A stretch of DNA of 60,000 nucleotides, from contig NC_087068.1 of the NCBI RefSeq assembly GCF_963678635.1, positions 48,877,724-48,937,723 on the forward strand, read 5' to 3'. How positions within the stretch are numbered: position 1 is the stretch's first letter; every line of letters starts with the position of its first letter. The notes below the pieces were generated by a model that saw only the letters and a program-made list of their open reading frames with translations, had not been told where the DNA came from and did no database searches. This DNA is from Symsagittifera roscoffensis. Its lineage: Eukaryota > Xenacoelomorpha > Acoela > Convolutidae. The position numbers were made by a program, and so were the translations under genes. Positions 10,887-25,712 of the stretch are shown here, piece after piece.

Positions 10887-13800
10887 AAGCCAAGATTTTG
10901 GATTCTAAGATAAAAACCAGTGGTTTTTGGTGAAGTTTTGGGCCAAACAATTAGACGCAGTTTGTTCAAGCCTGACAATTGTCCGGCTATCCAAAAAGCA
11001 AAAAAAGTCAAAAATCGAACTTTTAACACAACGTAGCGCCCTTAACCGGAGCGCTTGAAAATTTCAGTCTAATAGACATCAATTGAAAAATCTCAGTCGT
11101 ATGAATTAGTTTGAGCTCCAGCGACCTCAGGTTTACTCCGATTGCTTGAAAGGACTTTGACCTAACTTATAAGATGATCTCTAAATCTAGTTCGGTATAG
11201 ATATTCGGAAATGTAGGCTGGCTAGGACTTTTATCACCAAGTAAGCCGGCTCGATTAGATTCATCTCCAATGTTTCTTTGTCTGCCGGTTGGATGGGTTT
11301 TGAGTGGCCCACTCCCCTCATGATAAAGTTTGCTATCAACATGCTTCAAGTGCGATGCTGAAGACGTAACATTTGTTAGTCAGGTTGAAGCGTGGTTTGA
11401 GTTAGAAAGCATTTCTATCATGCAACCAAATTTAAAATATCCCGACAAACTTATCCTGAGAATTTATTTTTTTCCCAATTTCTTCATCTCAAATTTTTGT
11501 TCTGAATTTTTTGTCATGCGTCGATTTTGGAGCTATAGCTTGAATGTTAGCTACCTGCTTCTAAACTCGTCGCGTGTGTTGAATCTTGGCTTCTCTTTCC
11601 AAATAGGCAGCGCTTCGAACGATCATAACTTATTATTGCTATTGGCGTGGTCAATGATCTTCCAACTCATTTATGATTTCAAACCATCGCCTCCACACTC
11701 TTTCAGATGTTGCCCGACGGGATTATTCGCTTTTCGGTGCTCCTCATTCATACTGGTAAGATGTCTGACCGTTTGGCCGACATAGATGGATTTGCATCCA
11801 CTGCATTCTAATTTGTATACCACCCTGGATTTAGCTCACACGAAAAAGCTGATTTCAACGACGGAAAATATTTTTTTAATTTCCTTGTAAACACTATTTG
11901 CGTGGCAGCGATATTCCGCATTTTCTTTGCAAAATTTTAAGTGTGGTTACCTCAATATTGTATAATCAGCGTGGGTTGTAGTTCCTTACTGCTAGTAGAA
12001 GATATCTGGTTGTCAACCTTGCTCCTGATGTTATTATTCTCCCATATGATCTTTTCGAGGACATGAGACGCAACCCAAGACGACCAGTGACCTGGATACT
12101 GTTTGTCTGACCACTGTTTTGCGATTGATTTTAATTGCTTTATCAAAACCTTCCCAGGTAGACGAACTCCGGAAGACAAGGTGAACAGTTCCTTCAATTA
12201 CAATCTTTTTATTCTGAAGAGAGGCACAATTCCCAAAAACTTAAGGATGGTAACTGTATCAGTTGGTTTTTGTTGCTATCCACAGCTCAGTCTCCTGTCC
12301 CTACCGATGTTTATTTTTAAATCTTGAAAAGCAAAATATCCCGAAGCATTTGGTGTTTAAATTGTGAACTGTAAGTTCGGACGAAGTCTATGACAGCTTG
12401 AAGTACTTTTCAAGGTCACCCTTGACCGCCCTCACTAAATTTTTCACGTAGATGAGGAAAATTTTCTCACCTTGAAATTCTGCCCGTTTTCCTTCCTTGA
12501 AATGCAACTTTTACAATACCACACCATTTCAGCTTTGTTTTGGTAATCAGTGTTTGATATATCTCCGCATTTAACGTAATACCAGTTCAAGCATTCCTCG
12601 CATTCTACCCTTTCTGACCTGTAGGCAACTTTTTTGTTGCATTGGGGGCATATTTCTTAACAATTATTTGCAGTTGTAGTCAATTCTGTAATCTCCATTT
12701 TCAGTGCAAGTTCATACTCATTGAGCCAAAGATTTGCTTAAGCCATGGCCAGAGAGGCACCCATGACCAAACCATTTTTTTGAACAACCCATTTTTCATT
12801 GCATTTAGAATGCACCCGGATGACGGCCATATTTAGTATTCTTTTCATGGTCTTTTTTCCCATTGCCGGTGGTTTTTCCTGCTCATATAATTTTCTAACC
12901 GCTTTATCAATTGCTTCCTTCAGTGGGACATTCATGTATAAACTTTTAACACCAAGAGAAATTATGTTCTCATCTGACTCCAAGTTATTACTTTCAATGA
13001 TCCTCCTGGCATCCAATGAGTTTAATTCAATGTTGGAACCTTCAGTACCCTCAAAAAATTTTGCCAGGAGTCTGTTCAAGTTATCATATGAGCTACCAGG
13101 GAATGACTGGACTGGTCTCAGTGGTGGGTCATTTTTGTATACTTTGGCCAGACCGTTAAGTCTGGCCGGTTGTCCGCCTGTTGAACTTAACTTATTATTT
13201 TCACTAATTTCTTCTCTTTTTTTTCATGGCCTGTAGTTCTTTTTTGATATTTTTTTCAATCTTCACTACTATTCCGTCAGAACGATTATAGGTGCGGTCA
13301 ATTCTCCGGTTAGAAAGCCGTAGGCCACCGTACAGAGGCCACGGTCTTTCTATTTCCCTTCTAACGATACAATACCCAGTAGATCCAGTAGAAAAAAAAC
13401 CATAGATCCCCCTGTACAGCGATCAAGGTTTTTAATCTTTTTTACCCTTTTTCACTCTTTTTTACTCTTTTTGTTTTTGACACGAACGTTAATTTAATAG
13501 AACATATCAATAAATTAATCTGCAAAAATTAGACAAATCAAAATTTTCAAACCCGAAAATCGGCAAAATGAGTAGTGAGCGAAAGGAACTCACAAAAATT
13601 TGTCAAAGTAAATCCTGTCTAACGATTATTGATAACAAAACAGCTATTTTTCATTGTGTAGTCTGCGGTGAATGCAATAACTTCTAAATGCACTGGCATA
13701 ACTCAAGGTATCATTATAAGTGTTAGTGGCATTCTTAAACACATTTTTCTTATATGCCAAAGCTGTGTAGATTGAAAAAAATAGATGTCTTTTTAGAACA

Positions 13801-15828
13801 TATCTCAAGCTTCAGAGAAAACACTGAAGTAAATGAATTAAGAGAGAAAGTTGAAGAAATGAGAACTGAACTCAAAGATGACAATTTATCAATAATTACT
13901 CAATAAAAGAAATAAAAAAGAAAATGGATGAAAAATTCGCCAATCCCGCCCCTCCTTTCGAACCAATAACCACAAATAAGCAGATGCATATTGCATATCG
14001 CATAATTGCATATAATACAAGGACAGCATAGCCGAGCGTTAACGCAAAGAGTTTTTTGAACGTTCCGACGGGTTCGACGTAGTTTCGAATACCTCATAGG
14101 TCGTTTCCTCCATAAAATTCAAAGTTGAGCCGAACTTGAGAGATCATAAAGTATACAGTCCGTAAGCAGGTTCAAACTCCCAAAAACATTTATTGGTGAT
14201 ATGAATAAAAAATTTTTAAACTTTTTATCTTCAAATAAACTGATGTGCTAAGAAATTTGTGCGCAAATTTTTGATGAATGCTTAGAATAGCAGAACACGG
14301 TAACAGCTACTTGAGGGTTTTTTGTAAAATACTCTGACTATAAAAGCAAGCCTCGCAACTTTTTTGAAACTTTGAAGCCAAGATTTTGGACCCTAAGATA
14401 AAAACCAGTGGTTTTTTGGTGAAGTTTTGGGCCAAACAATTAGACGCAGTTTGTTCGAGCCTGGCAATTATCCGGCTATCAAAAAAGCAAAAAAACTTTT
14501 AACACAACGTAGCGCCCTCGACAGGAGCGCTTGAAAATTTCCATCTAATAGACATCAATTGAAAAATCTCAGTCGTATGAATTAGTTTGAGCCCCAGCGA
14601 CCTCAGGTTTGTTTACTCCGATTGCTTGAAAGGACTTTGACCTAATTTATACGATGATCCCTAAATCTAGTTCGTAATAGTTACTCGGAAATGGTAGCTG
14701 GATAGGACTTTTATCACCACGCAATACGGCTCGATTAGATTCATCTCCAATGTTTCTTCGCCTGCCGGTTAGATGGGTTTTGAGTGGCCCACTCCCCTCA
14801 TCGTAAAGTTTGTTATCAACATGCTTCAAGTGCGATGCTGAGGACGTAGCATTTGTTAGTCAGGTTGAAGCGTGGTATGAGTTAGAAAGCAATGGCACAT
14901 AAAAACAAGCGTTTGCTGGTTCTGTGCAGCCTTTCAGCGAGCGCAAAATTATCTTGAATCATCAGCATACCGTGATGGTGAAAGTTACTGGTTCGGGTTG
15001 TTATGGATGTTCTTCACCTAAAAATTACTGCTCAATGCTGGCACAGCTCAACACGCTTCAAAAAATGCTTGACAAAAATAATGATGTAAAATAATTACAC
15101 TGTTACAATAAACAAAGAACTTCCTAAAATTGTGCTTGTCGGGTGTTAAACCGCACGATCTGTAGCTCCGCTTTGGCCGTGAATAGTTTTTACCCCACCA
15201 TCTTGTCCTCAACCCAAAATTTATCGGATTTTAGATGATGCGTAAAAATTTCACAGTCAGTAATGAACGAATTTTTGCTCCTTGGTCTTGCTTCACCGCA
15301 AGAATCTGTAACAACCTATTCGTACTTATTTAGCCATTCCCGGTCTAATTTCAACCCGAACGCCGTTAACCCTCGTACGACTCTACAACACTAAGTTAAG
15401 TCATATTTAAACTGTCACTCGAAAATCGTGATTTGACCTGACGTCACAAACGACTCAGTTAGTTGGCATCGCATCAATAAAATCAACTCTTTATCTCAAG
15501 AAAAACTTGTAGCCATCTCAAAAGCAATCAAGCTAAATTTAGTGCCATCGTCTATTGTCAAAGCATCGGAATTGAGGAAATGTGTTCAAAAAATGTTAGT
15601 TTAAGTATTCTAACCATCAGTGTAGTCGGCGGTGAACACCTCAAAACACTTGTTGCTAAAACAAAGAGGAAAAATAGATTGAATAAGAAGCAAAGCACAA
15701 CCCTCAAGCAATATAGTATCAACTGCATCAAATGACTGAAACACCTAGCCGAGGTAAATAGGTCTTTAGCTGGGAAGCTGGGTGTTGTAGTGGTCATTTA
15801 AATTGTTGAATTTGTGTTATTGTGCTTA
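10887..15828. repeat. Tandem array, unit 3 (4,942 bp)
   Basis: Direct repeat A is 10887-11411, direct repeat B is 14375-14891. The left part is like units 1 and 2. In the spacer near 15450 the sequence changes to the type seen in units 4-6 (diagnostic bases around the AACTCAGTTAG segment), so this unit is the transition between the two sequence types. Confidence 0.93.
11505..13485 (-). pseudogene. Penelope-like element pseudogene, copy 3
   Basis: Same organisation as copies 1 and 2. RT fragment 12738-13079; motif A Asp replaced by Gly; stop directly after motif B; motif C reads YVKN. GIY-YIG relic near 11525-11830. Confidence 0.82.
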
Positions 15829-18800
15829 AAGCCAAGACTTTGGACCCTAAGATAAAAACCAGTGGTTTTTGGTGAAGTTTTGGGCCAAACAATTAGACGC
15901 AACTTGTTCAAGCCTGACAATTATCCGGCTATTCAAAAAGCAAAAAAAAGTCGAAAATCGAACTTTTAACACAACGTAGCGCCCTTGACCGGAGCGCTTG
16001 AAAATTTCAGTCTAATAGACATCAATTGAAAAATCTCAGTCGTATGAATTAGTTTGAGCTCCAGCGACCTCAGGTTTACTCCGATTGCTTGAAAGGACTT
16101 TGACCTAACTTATAAGATGATCCCTAAATCTAGTTCGGTATAGGTATTCGGAAATGTAGGCTGGCTAGGACTTTTATCACCAAGTAAGCCGGCTCGATTA
16201 GATTCATCTCCAATGTTTCTTCGTCTGCCGGTTGGATGGGTTTTGAGTGGCCCACTCCCCTCATGATAAAGTTTGCTATCAACATGCTTCAAGTGCAATG
16301 CTGAAGACGTAGCATTTGTTAGTCAGGTTGAAGCGTGGTTTGAGTTAGAAAGCATTTCTATTATGCAACCAAATTTTAAATATCCCGACAAACTTATCCT
16401 GAGAATTTATTTTTTTCCCAATTTCTTCATCTCAAATTTTTGTTTTGAAATTTTGTCATGCGTCGATTTTGGAGCTATAGCTTGAATGTTAGCTACCTGC
16501 TTCTAAACTCGTCGCGTGTGTTGAATCCTGGCTTCTCTTTCCAAATAGGCAGCGCTTCGAATGATCATAACTTATTATTGCTATGGGCGTGGTCAATGAT
16601 CTTTCAACTTATTTATGAACTCAAAACATCGCCTCTACACTCTTTCAGATGTTGCCCGACGGGATTATTCCTTTTTCGGTGCTCCTCATTCATAGTGGTA
16701 AGATATCTGACCGTTTGGCCGACATAGATGGATTTGCATCCACTGCATTCTAATTTGTATACCACCCTGGATTTAGCTCACACGAAAAAGCTGATTTCAA
16801 CGACGGAAAATATTTTTTTAATTTCCTTGTAAACACTATTTGCGTGGCGGCGATATTCCGCATTTTCTTTGCAAAATTTTAAGTGCGGTTACCTCAATAT
16901 TGAATAATCAGCGTGGGTTGTAGTTCCTGACTGCTAAAAGAAGATATCTGGTTGTCACCCTTGCTCCTGATGTTATTATTCTCCCATATGATCTTTTCTA
17001 GGGTATGAGACGCAATCCGAGACGACCAGTGACCTGGATACTGTTTGTCTGACCACTGTTTTGCGATTGATTTTAATTGCCTTATCAAAACCTTCTCAGG
17101 TAAACGATCTCCGGAAGACAAGGTGAACAGTTCCTTCAATTACAATCTTTTTATACTGAAGAGAGGCACAATTCCCAAAAACTTAAGGATGGTAACTGTA
17201 TCAGTTGGTTTTTGTTGCTATCCACAGCTCAGTCTCCTGTCCCTACCGATGTTTATTTTTAAATCTTGAAAAGCAAAATATCCCGAAGCATTTGGTGTTT
17301 AAATTGTGAACTGTAAGTGCGGACGAAGTCTATGACAGCTTGAAGTACTTTTCAAGGTCACCCTTGACCGCCCTCACTAAATTTTTCACGTAGACGAGGA
17401 AAATTTTCTCACCTTGAAATTCTGCCCGTTTTCCTTCCTTGAAATGCAACTTTTACAATACCACACCATTTCAGCTTTGTTTTGGTAATCAGTGTTTGAT
17501 ATATCTCCGCATTTAACGTAATACCAGTTCAAGCATTCCTCGCATTCTACCCTTTCTGACCTGTAGGCAACTTTTTTGTTGCATTGGGGGCATATTTCTT
17601 AACAATTATTTGCAGTTGTAGTCAATTCTGTAATCTCCATTTTCAGTGCAAGTTCATACTCATTGAGCCAAAGATTTGCTTAAGCCATGGCCAGAGAGGC
17701 ACCCATGACCAAACCATTTTTTTTGAACAACCCATTTTTCATTGCATTTAGAATGCACCCGGATGACGGCCATATTTAGTATTCTTTTCATGGTCTTTTT
17801 TCCCATTGCCGGTGGTTTTTCCTGCTCATATAATTTTCTAACCGCTTTATCAATTGCTTCCTTCAGTGGGACATTCATGTATAAACTTTTAACACCAAGA
17901 GAAATTATGTTCTCATCTGACTCCAAGTTATTACTTTCAATGATCCTCCTGGCATCCAATGAGTTTAATTCAATGTTGTAACCTTCAGTACCCTCAAAAA
18001 ATTTTGCCAGGAGTCTGTTCAAGTTATCATATGAGCTACCAGGGAATGACTGGACTGGTCTCAGTGGTGGGTCATTTTTGTATACTTTGGCCAGACCGTT
18101 AAGTCTGGCCGGTTGTCCGCCTGTTGAACTTAACTTATTATTTTCACTAATTTCTTCTCTTTTTTTTCATGGCCTGTAGTTCTTTTTTGATATTTTTTTC
18201 AATCTTCACTACTATTCCGTCAGAACGATTATAGGTGCGGTCAATTCTCCGGTTAGAAAGCCGTAGGCCACCGTACAGAGGCCACGGTCTTTCTATTTCC
18301 CTTCTAACGATACAATACCCAGTAGATCCAGTAGAAAAAAAACCATAGATCCCCCTGTACAGCGATCAAGGTTTTTAATCTTTTTTACCCTTTTTCACTC
18401 TTTTTTACTCTTTTTGTTTTTGACACGAACGTTAATTTAATAGAACATATCAATAAATTAATCTGCAAAAATTAGACAAATCAAAATTTTCAAACCCGAA
18501 AATCGGCAAAATGAGTAGTGAGCGAAAGGAACTCACAAAAATTTGTCAAAGTAAATCCTGTCTAACGATTATTGATAACAAAACAGCTATTTTTCATTGT
18601 GTAGTCTGCGGTGAATGCAATAACTTCTAAATGCACTGGCATAACTCAAGGTATCATTATAAGTGTTAGTGGCATTCTTAAACACATTTTTCTTATATGC
18701 CAAAGCTGTGTAGATTGAAAAAAATAGATGTCTTTTTAGAACATATCTCAAGCTTCAGAGAAAACACTGAAGTAAATGAATTAAGAGAGAAAGTTGAAGA

Positions 18801-20771
18801 AATGAGAACTGAACTCAAAGATGACAATTTATCAATAATTACTCAATAAAAGAAATAAAAAAGAAAATGGATGAAAAATTCGCCAATCCCGCCCCTCCTT
18901 TCGAACCAATAACCACAAATAAGCAGATGCATATTGCATATCGCATAATTGCATATAATACAAGGACAGCATAGCCGAGCGTTAACGCAAAGAGTTTTTT
19001 GAACGTTCCGACGGGTTCGACGTAGTTTCGAATACCTCATAGGTCGTTTCCTCCATAAAATTCAAAGTTGAGCCGAACTTGAGAGATCATAAAGTATACA
19101 GTCCGTAAGCAGGTTCAAACTCCCAAAAACATTTATTGGTGATATGAATAAAAAATTTTTAAACTTTTTATCTTCAAATAAACTGATGTGCTAAGAAATT
19201 TGTGCGCAAATTTTTGATGAATGCTTAGAATAGCAGAACACGGTAACAGCTACTTGAGGGTTTTTTGTAAAATACTCTGACTATAAAAGCAAGCCTCGCA
19301 ACTTTTTTGAAACTTTGAAGCCAAGATTTTGGACCCTAAGATAAAAACCAGTGGTTTTTTGGTGAAGTTTTGGGCCAAACAATAAGACGCAGTTTGTTCG
19401 AGCCTGGCAATTATCCGGCTATCAAAAAAGCAAAAAAACTTTTAACACAACGTAGCGCCCTCGACAGGAGCGCTTGAAAATTTCCATCTAATAGACATCA
19501 ATTGAAAAATCTCAGTCGTATGAATTAGTTTGAGCCCCAGCGACCTCAGGTTTGTTTACTCCGATTGCTTGAAAGGACTTTGACCTAATTTATACGATGA
19601 TCCCTAAATCTAGTTCGTAATAGTTACTCGGAAATGGTAGCTGGATAGGACTTTTATCACCACGCAATACGGCTCGATTAGATTCATCTCCAATGTTTCT
19701 TCGCCTGCCGGTTAGATGGGTTTTGAGTGGCCCACTCCCCTCATCGTAAAGTTTGTTATCAACATGCTTCAAGTGCGATGCTGAGGACGTAGCATTTGTT
19801 AGTCAGGTTGAAGCGTGGTATGAGTTAGAAAGCAATGGCACATAAAAACAAGCGTTTGCTGGTTCTGTGCAGCCTTTCAGCGAGCGCAAAATTATCTTGA
19901 ATCATCAGCATACCGTGATGGTGAAAGTTACTGGTTCGGGTTGTTATGGATGTTCTTCACCTAAAAATTACTGCTCAATGCTGGCACAGCTCAACACGCT
20001 TCAAAAAATGCTTGACAAAAATAATGATGTAAAATAATTACACTGTTACAATAAACAAGGAACTTCCTAAAATTGTGCTTGTCGGGTGTTAAACCGCACG
20101 ATCTGTAGCTCCGCTTTGGCCGTGAATAGTTTTTACCCCACCATCTTGTCCTCAACCCAAAATTTATCGGATTTTAGATGATGCGTAAAAATTTCACAGT
20201 CAGTAATGAACGAATTTTTGCTCCTTGGTCTTGCTTCACCGCAAGAATCTGTAACAACCTATTCGTACTTATTTAGCCATTCCCGGTCAAATTTCAACCC
20301 GAACGCCGTTAACCCTCGTACGACTCTACAACACTAAGTTAAGTCATATTTAAACTGTCACTCGAAAATCGTGATTTGACCTGACGTCACAAACAACTCA
20401 GTTAGTTGGCATCGCATCAATAAAATCAACTCTTTATCTCAAGAAAAACTTGTAGCCATCTCAAAAGCAATCAAGCTAAAATTAGTGCCATCGTCTATTG
20501 TCAAAGCATCGGAATTGAGGAAATGTGTTCAAAAAATGTTAGTTTAAGTATTCTAACCATCAGTGTAGTCGGCGGTGAACACCTCAAAACACTTGTTGCT
20601 AAAACAAAGAGGAAAAATAGATTGAATAAGAAGCAAAGCACAACCCTCAAGCAATATAGTATCAACTGCATCAAATGACTGAAACACCTAGCCGAGGTAA
20701 ATAGGTCTTTAGCTGGGAAGCTGGGTGTTGTAGTGGTCATTTAATTTGTTGAATTTGTGTTATTGTGCTTA
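15829..20771. repeat. Tandem array, unit 4 (4,943 bp)
   Basis: Direct repeat A is 15829-16353, direct repeat B is 19318-19834. First unit whose left part (A, GIY-YIG relic) carries the second sequence type, while its right part still matches unit 3 closely. Confidence 0.93.
16448..18430 (-). pseudogene. Penelope-like element pseudogene, copy 4
   Basis: RT fragment 17660-18022. One extra T in the T-run near 17715 shifts the frame just before motif B (the reading becomes VVQKKWFGHG), a lesion private to this copy. The Gly in motif A and the lost motif C pair are shared with the other copies. GIY-YIG relic near 16470-16775. Confidence 0.82.
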
Positions 20772-23700
20772 AAGCCAAGACTTTGGACCCTAAGATAAAA
20801 ACCAGTGGTTTTTGGTGAAGTTTTGGGCCAAACAATTAGACGCAACTTGTTCAAGCCTGACAATTATCCGGCTATTCAAAAAGCAAAAAAAAGTCGAAAA
20901 TCGAACTTTTAACACAACGTAGCGCCCTTGACCGGAGCGCTTGAAAATTTCAGTCTAATAGACATCAATTGAAAAATCTCAGTCGTATGAATTAGTTTGA
21001 GCTCCAGCGACCTCAGGTTTACTCCGATTGCTTGAAAGGACTTTGACCTAACTTATAAGATGATCCCTAAATCTAGTTCGGTATAGTTATTCGGAAATGT
21101 AGGCTGGCTAGGACTTTTATCACCAAGTATGCCGGCTCGATTAGATTCATCTCCAATGTTTCTTCGTCTGCCGGTTGGATGGGTTTTGAGTGGCCCACTC
21201 CCCTCATGATAAAGTTTGCTATCAACATGCTTCAAGTGCAATGCTGAAGACGTAGCATTTGTTAGTCAGGTTGAAGCGTGGTTTGAGTTAGAAAGCATTT
21301 CTATTATGCAACCAAATTTTAAATATCCCGACAAACTTATCCTGAGAATTTATTTTTTTCCCAATTTCTTCATCTCAAATTTTTGTTTTGAAATTTTGTC
21401 ATGCGTCGATTTTGGAGCTATAGCTTGAATGTTAGCTACCTGCTTCTAAACTCGTCGCGTGTGTTGAATCCTGGCTTCTCTTTCCAAATAGGCAGCGCTT
21501 CGAATGATCATAACTTATTATTGTATGGGCGTGGTCAATGATCTTTCAACTTATTTATGAACTCAAAACATCGCCTCTACACTCTTTCAGATGTTGCCCG
21601 ACGGGATTATTCCTTTTTCGGTGCTCCTCATTCATAGTGGTAAGATATCTGACCGTTTGGCCGACATAGATGGATTTGCATCCACTGCATTCTAATTTGT
21701 ATACCACCCTGGATTTAGCTCACACGAAAAAGCTGATTTCAACGACGGAAAATATTTTTTTAATTTCCTTGTAAACACTATTTGCGTGGCGGTGATATTC
21801 CGCATTTTCTTTGCAAAATTTTAAGTGCGGTTACCTCAATATTGAACAATCAGCGTGGGTTGTAGTTCCTGACTGCTAAAAGAAGATATCTGGTTGTCAC
21901 CCTTGCTCCTGATGTTATTATTCTCCCATATGATCTTTTCTAGGGTATGAGACGCAATCCGAGACGACCAGTGACCTGGATACTGTTTGTCTGACCACTG
22001 TTTTGCGATTGATTTTAATTGCCTTATCAAAACCTTCCCAGGTAAACGATCTCCGGAAGACAAGGTGAACAGTTCCTTCAATTACACTCTTTTTATACTG
22101 AAGAGAGGCACAATTCCCAAAAACTTAAGGATGGTAACTGTATCAGTTGGTTTTTGTTGCTATCCACAGCTCAGTCTCCTGTCCCTATCGATGTTTATTT
22201 CTAAATCTTGAAAAGCAAAATATCCCGAGGCATTTGGTGTTTAAATTGTGAACTGTAAGTGCGAACGAAGTCTATTGGCAGCTTGAAGTACTTTTCAGGG
22301 TCACCCTTGACCGCCCTCACTAAATTATTCACGTAGACGAGGATAATTTTCTCACCTGAAACTCTGCCCCGTTTTCCTTCCTTGAAATGCAACTTTTACA
22401 ATACCACACTATTTCAGCTTTGTTTTGGTAATCAGTGTTTGATATATCTCCGCATTTAACGTAATACCAGTTCAAGCATTCCTCGCATTCTACCCTTTCT
22501 GACCTGTAGGCAACTTTTTTGTTGCATTGGGGGCATATTTCTTAACAATTATTTGCAGTTGTAGTCAATTCTGTAATCTCCATTTTCAGTGCAAGTTCAT
22601 ACTCATTGAGCCAAAGATTTGCTTAAGCCATGGCCAGAGAGGCACCCATGACCAAACCATTTTTTTGAACAACCCATTTTTCATTGCATTTAGAATGCAC
22701 CCGGATGACGGCCATATTTAGTATTCTTTTCATGGTCTTTTTTCCCATTGCCGGTGGTTTTTCCTGCTCATATAATTTTCTAACCGCTTTATCAATTGCT
22801 TCCTTCAGTGGGACATTCATGTATAAACTTTTAACACCAAGAGAAATTATGTTCTCATCTGACTCCAAGTTATTACTTTCAATGATCCTCCTGGCATCCA
22901 ATGAGTTTAATTCAATGTTGGAACCTTCAGTACCCTCAAAAAATTTTGCCAGGAGTCTGTTCAAGTTATCATATGAGCTACCAGGGAATGACTGGACTGG
23001 TCTCAGTGGTGGGTCATTTTTGTATACTTTGGCCAGACCGTTAAGTCTGGCCGGTTGTCCGCCTGTTGAACTTAACTTATTATTTTCACTAATTTCTTCT
23101 CTTTTTTTTTCATGGCCTGTAGTTCTTTTTTGATATTTTTTTCAATCTTCACTACTATTCCGTCAGAACGATTATAGGTGCGGTCAATTCTCCGGTTAGA
23201 AAGCCGTAGGCCACCGTACAGAGGCCACGGTCTTTCTATTTCCCTTCTAACGATACATTACCAAGTAGATCCAGTAGAAAAAAACCATAGATCCCCCTGT
23301 ACAGCGATCAAGGTTTTTAATCTTTTTTACCCTTTTTCACTCTTTTTTAATCTTTTTGTTTTTGACACGAACGTTAATTTAATAGAACATATCAATAAAT
23401 TAATCTGCAAAAATTAGACAAATCAAAATTTTCAAACCCGAAAATCGGCAAAATGAGTAGTGAGCGAAAGGAACTCACAAAAATTTGTCAAAGTAAATCC
23501 TGTCTAACGATTATTGATAACAAAACAGCTATTTTTCATTGTGTAGTCTGCGGTGAATGCAATAACTTCTAAATGCACTGGCCTAACTCAAGGTATCATT
23601 ATAAGTGTTAGTGGCATTCTTAAACACATTTTTCTTATATGCCAAAGCTGTGTAGATTGAAAAAAATAGATGTCTTGTTAGAACATATCTCAAGCTTCAG

Positions 23701-25712
23701 AGAAAACACTGAAGTAAATGAATTAAGAGAGAAAGTTGAAGAAATGAGAACTGAACTCAAAGATGACAATTTATCAATAATTACTCAATAAAAGAAATAA
23801 AAAAGAAAATGGATGAAAAATTCGCCAATCCCGCCCCTCCTTTCGAACCAATAACCACAAATAAGCAGATGCATATTGCATATCGCATAATTGCATATAA
23901 TACAAGGACAGCATAGCCGAGCGTTAACGCAAAGAGTTTTTTGAACGTTCCGACGGGTTCGACGTAGTTTCGAATACCTCATAGGTCGTTTCCTCCATAA
24001 AATTCAAAGTTGAGCCGAACTTGAGAGATCATAAAGTATACAGTCCGTAAGCAGGTTCAAACTCCCAAAAACATTTATTGGTGATATGAATAAAAAAATT
24101 TTAAACTTTTTATCTTCAAATAAACTGATGTGCTAAGAAATTTGTGCGCAAATTTTTGATGAATGCTTAGAATAGCAGAACACGGTAACAGCTACTTGAG
24201 GGTTTTTTGTAAAATACTCTGACTATAAAAGCAAGCCTCGCAACTTTTTTGAAACTTTGAAGCCACGATTTTGGACCCTAAGATAAAAACCAGTGGTTTT
24301 TTGGTGAAGTTTTGGGCCAAACAATTAGACGCAGTTTGTTCGAGCCTGGCAATTATCCGGCTATCAAAAAAGCAAAAAAACTTTAACACAACGTAGCGCC
24401 CTCGACAGGAGCGCTTGAAAATTTCCATCTAATAGACATCAATTGAAAAATCTCAGTCGTATGAATTAGTTTGAGCCCCAGCGACCTCAGGTTTGTTTAC
24501 TCCGATTGCTTGAAAGGACTTTGACCTAATTTATACGATGATCCCTAAATCTAGTTCGTAATAGTTACTCGGAAATGGTAGCTGGATAGGACTTTTATCA
24601 CCACGCAATACGGCTCGATTAGATTCATCTCCAATGTTTCTTCGCCTGCCGGTTAGATGGGTTTTGAGTGGCCCACTCCCCTCATCGTAAAGTTTGTTAT
24701 CAACATGCTTCAAGTGCGATGCTGAGGACGTAGCATTTGTTAGTCAGGTTGAAGCGTGGTATGAGTTAGAAAGCAATGGCACATAAAAACAAGCGTTTGC
24801 TGGTTCTGTGCAGCCTTTCAGCGAGCGCAAAATTATCTTGAATCATCAGCATACCGTGATGGTGAAAGTTACTGGTTCGGGTTGTTATGGATGTTCTTCA
24901 CCTAAAAATTACTGCTCAATGCTGGCACAGCTCAACACGCTTCAAAAAATGCTTGACAAAAATAATGATGTAAAATAATTACACTGTTACAATAAACAAA
25001 GAACTTCCTAAAATTGTGCTTGTCGGGTGTTAAACCGCACGATCTGTAGCTCCGCTTTGGCCGTGAATAGTTTTTACCCCACCATCTTGTCCTCAACCCA
25101 AAATTTATCGGATTTTAGATGATGCGTAAAAATTTCACAGTCAGTAATGAACGAATTTTTGCTCCTTGGTCTTGCTTCACCGCAAGAATCTGTAACAACC
25201 TATTCGTACTTATTTAGCCATTCCCGGTCTAATTTCAACCCGAACGCCGTTAACCCTCGTACGACTCTACAACACTAAGTTAAGTCATATTTAAACTGTC
25301 ACTCGAAAATCGTGATTTGACCTGACGTCACAAACGACTCAGTTAGTTGGCATCGCATCAATAAAATCAACTCTTTATCTCAAGAAAAACTTGTAGCCAT
25401 CTCAAAAGCAATCAAGCTAAATTTAGTGCCATCGTCTATTGTCAAAGCATCGGAATTGAGGAAATGTGTTCAAAAAATGTTAGTTTAAGTATTCTAACCA
25501 TCAGTGTAGTCGGCGGTGAACACCTCAAAACACTTGTTGCTAAAACAAAGAGGAAAAATAGATTGAATAAGAAGCAAAGCACAACCCTCAAGCAATATAG
25601 TATCAACTGCATCAAATGACTGAAACACCTAGCCGAGGTAAATAGGTCTTTAGCTGGGAAGCTGGGTGTTGTAGTGGTCATTTAAATTGTTGAATTTGTG
25701 TTATTGTGCTTA
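20772..25712. repeat. Tandem array, unit 5 (4,941 bp)
   Basis: Direct repeat A is 20772-21297, direct repeat B is 24260-24774. Second sequence type at the left. A 1-base deletion near 21523 breaks the antisense-readable stretch over the GIY-YIG relic. Confidence 0.93.
21390..23370 (-). pseudogene. Penelope-like element pseudogene, copy 5
   Basis: RT fragment 22623-22964, with Gly in motif A and the stop after motif B. Motif C here reads VYVNN (22201-22392 reading), so both aspartates are Asn rather than the Lys-Asn of copies 1-3. GIY-YIG relic near 21410-21715. Confidence 0.82.
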
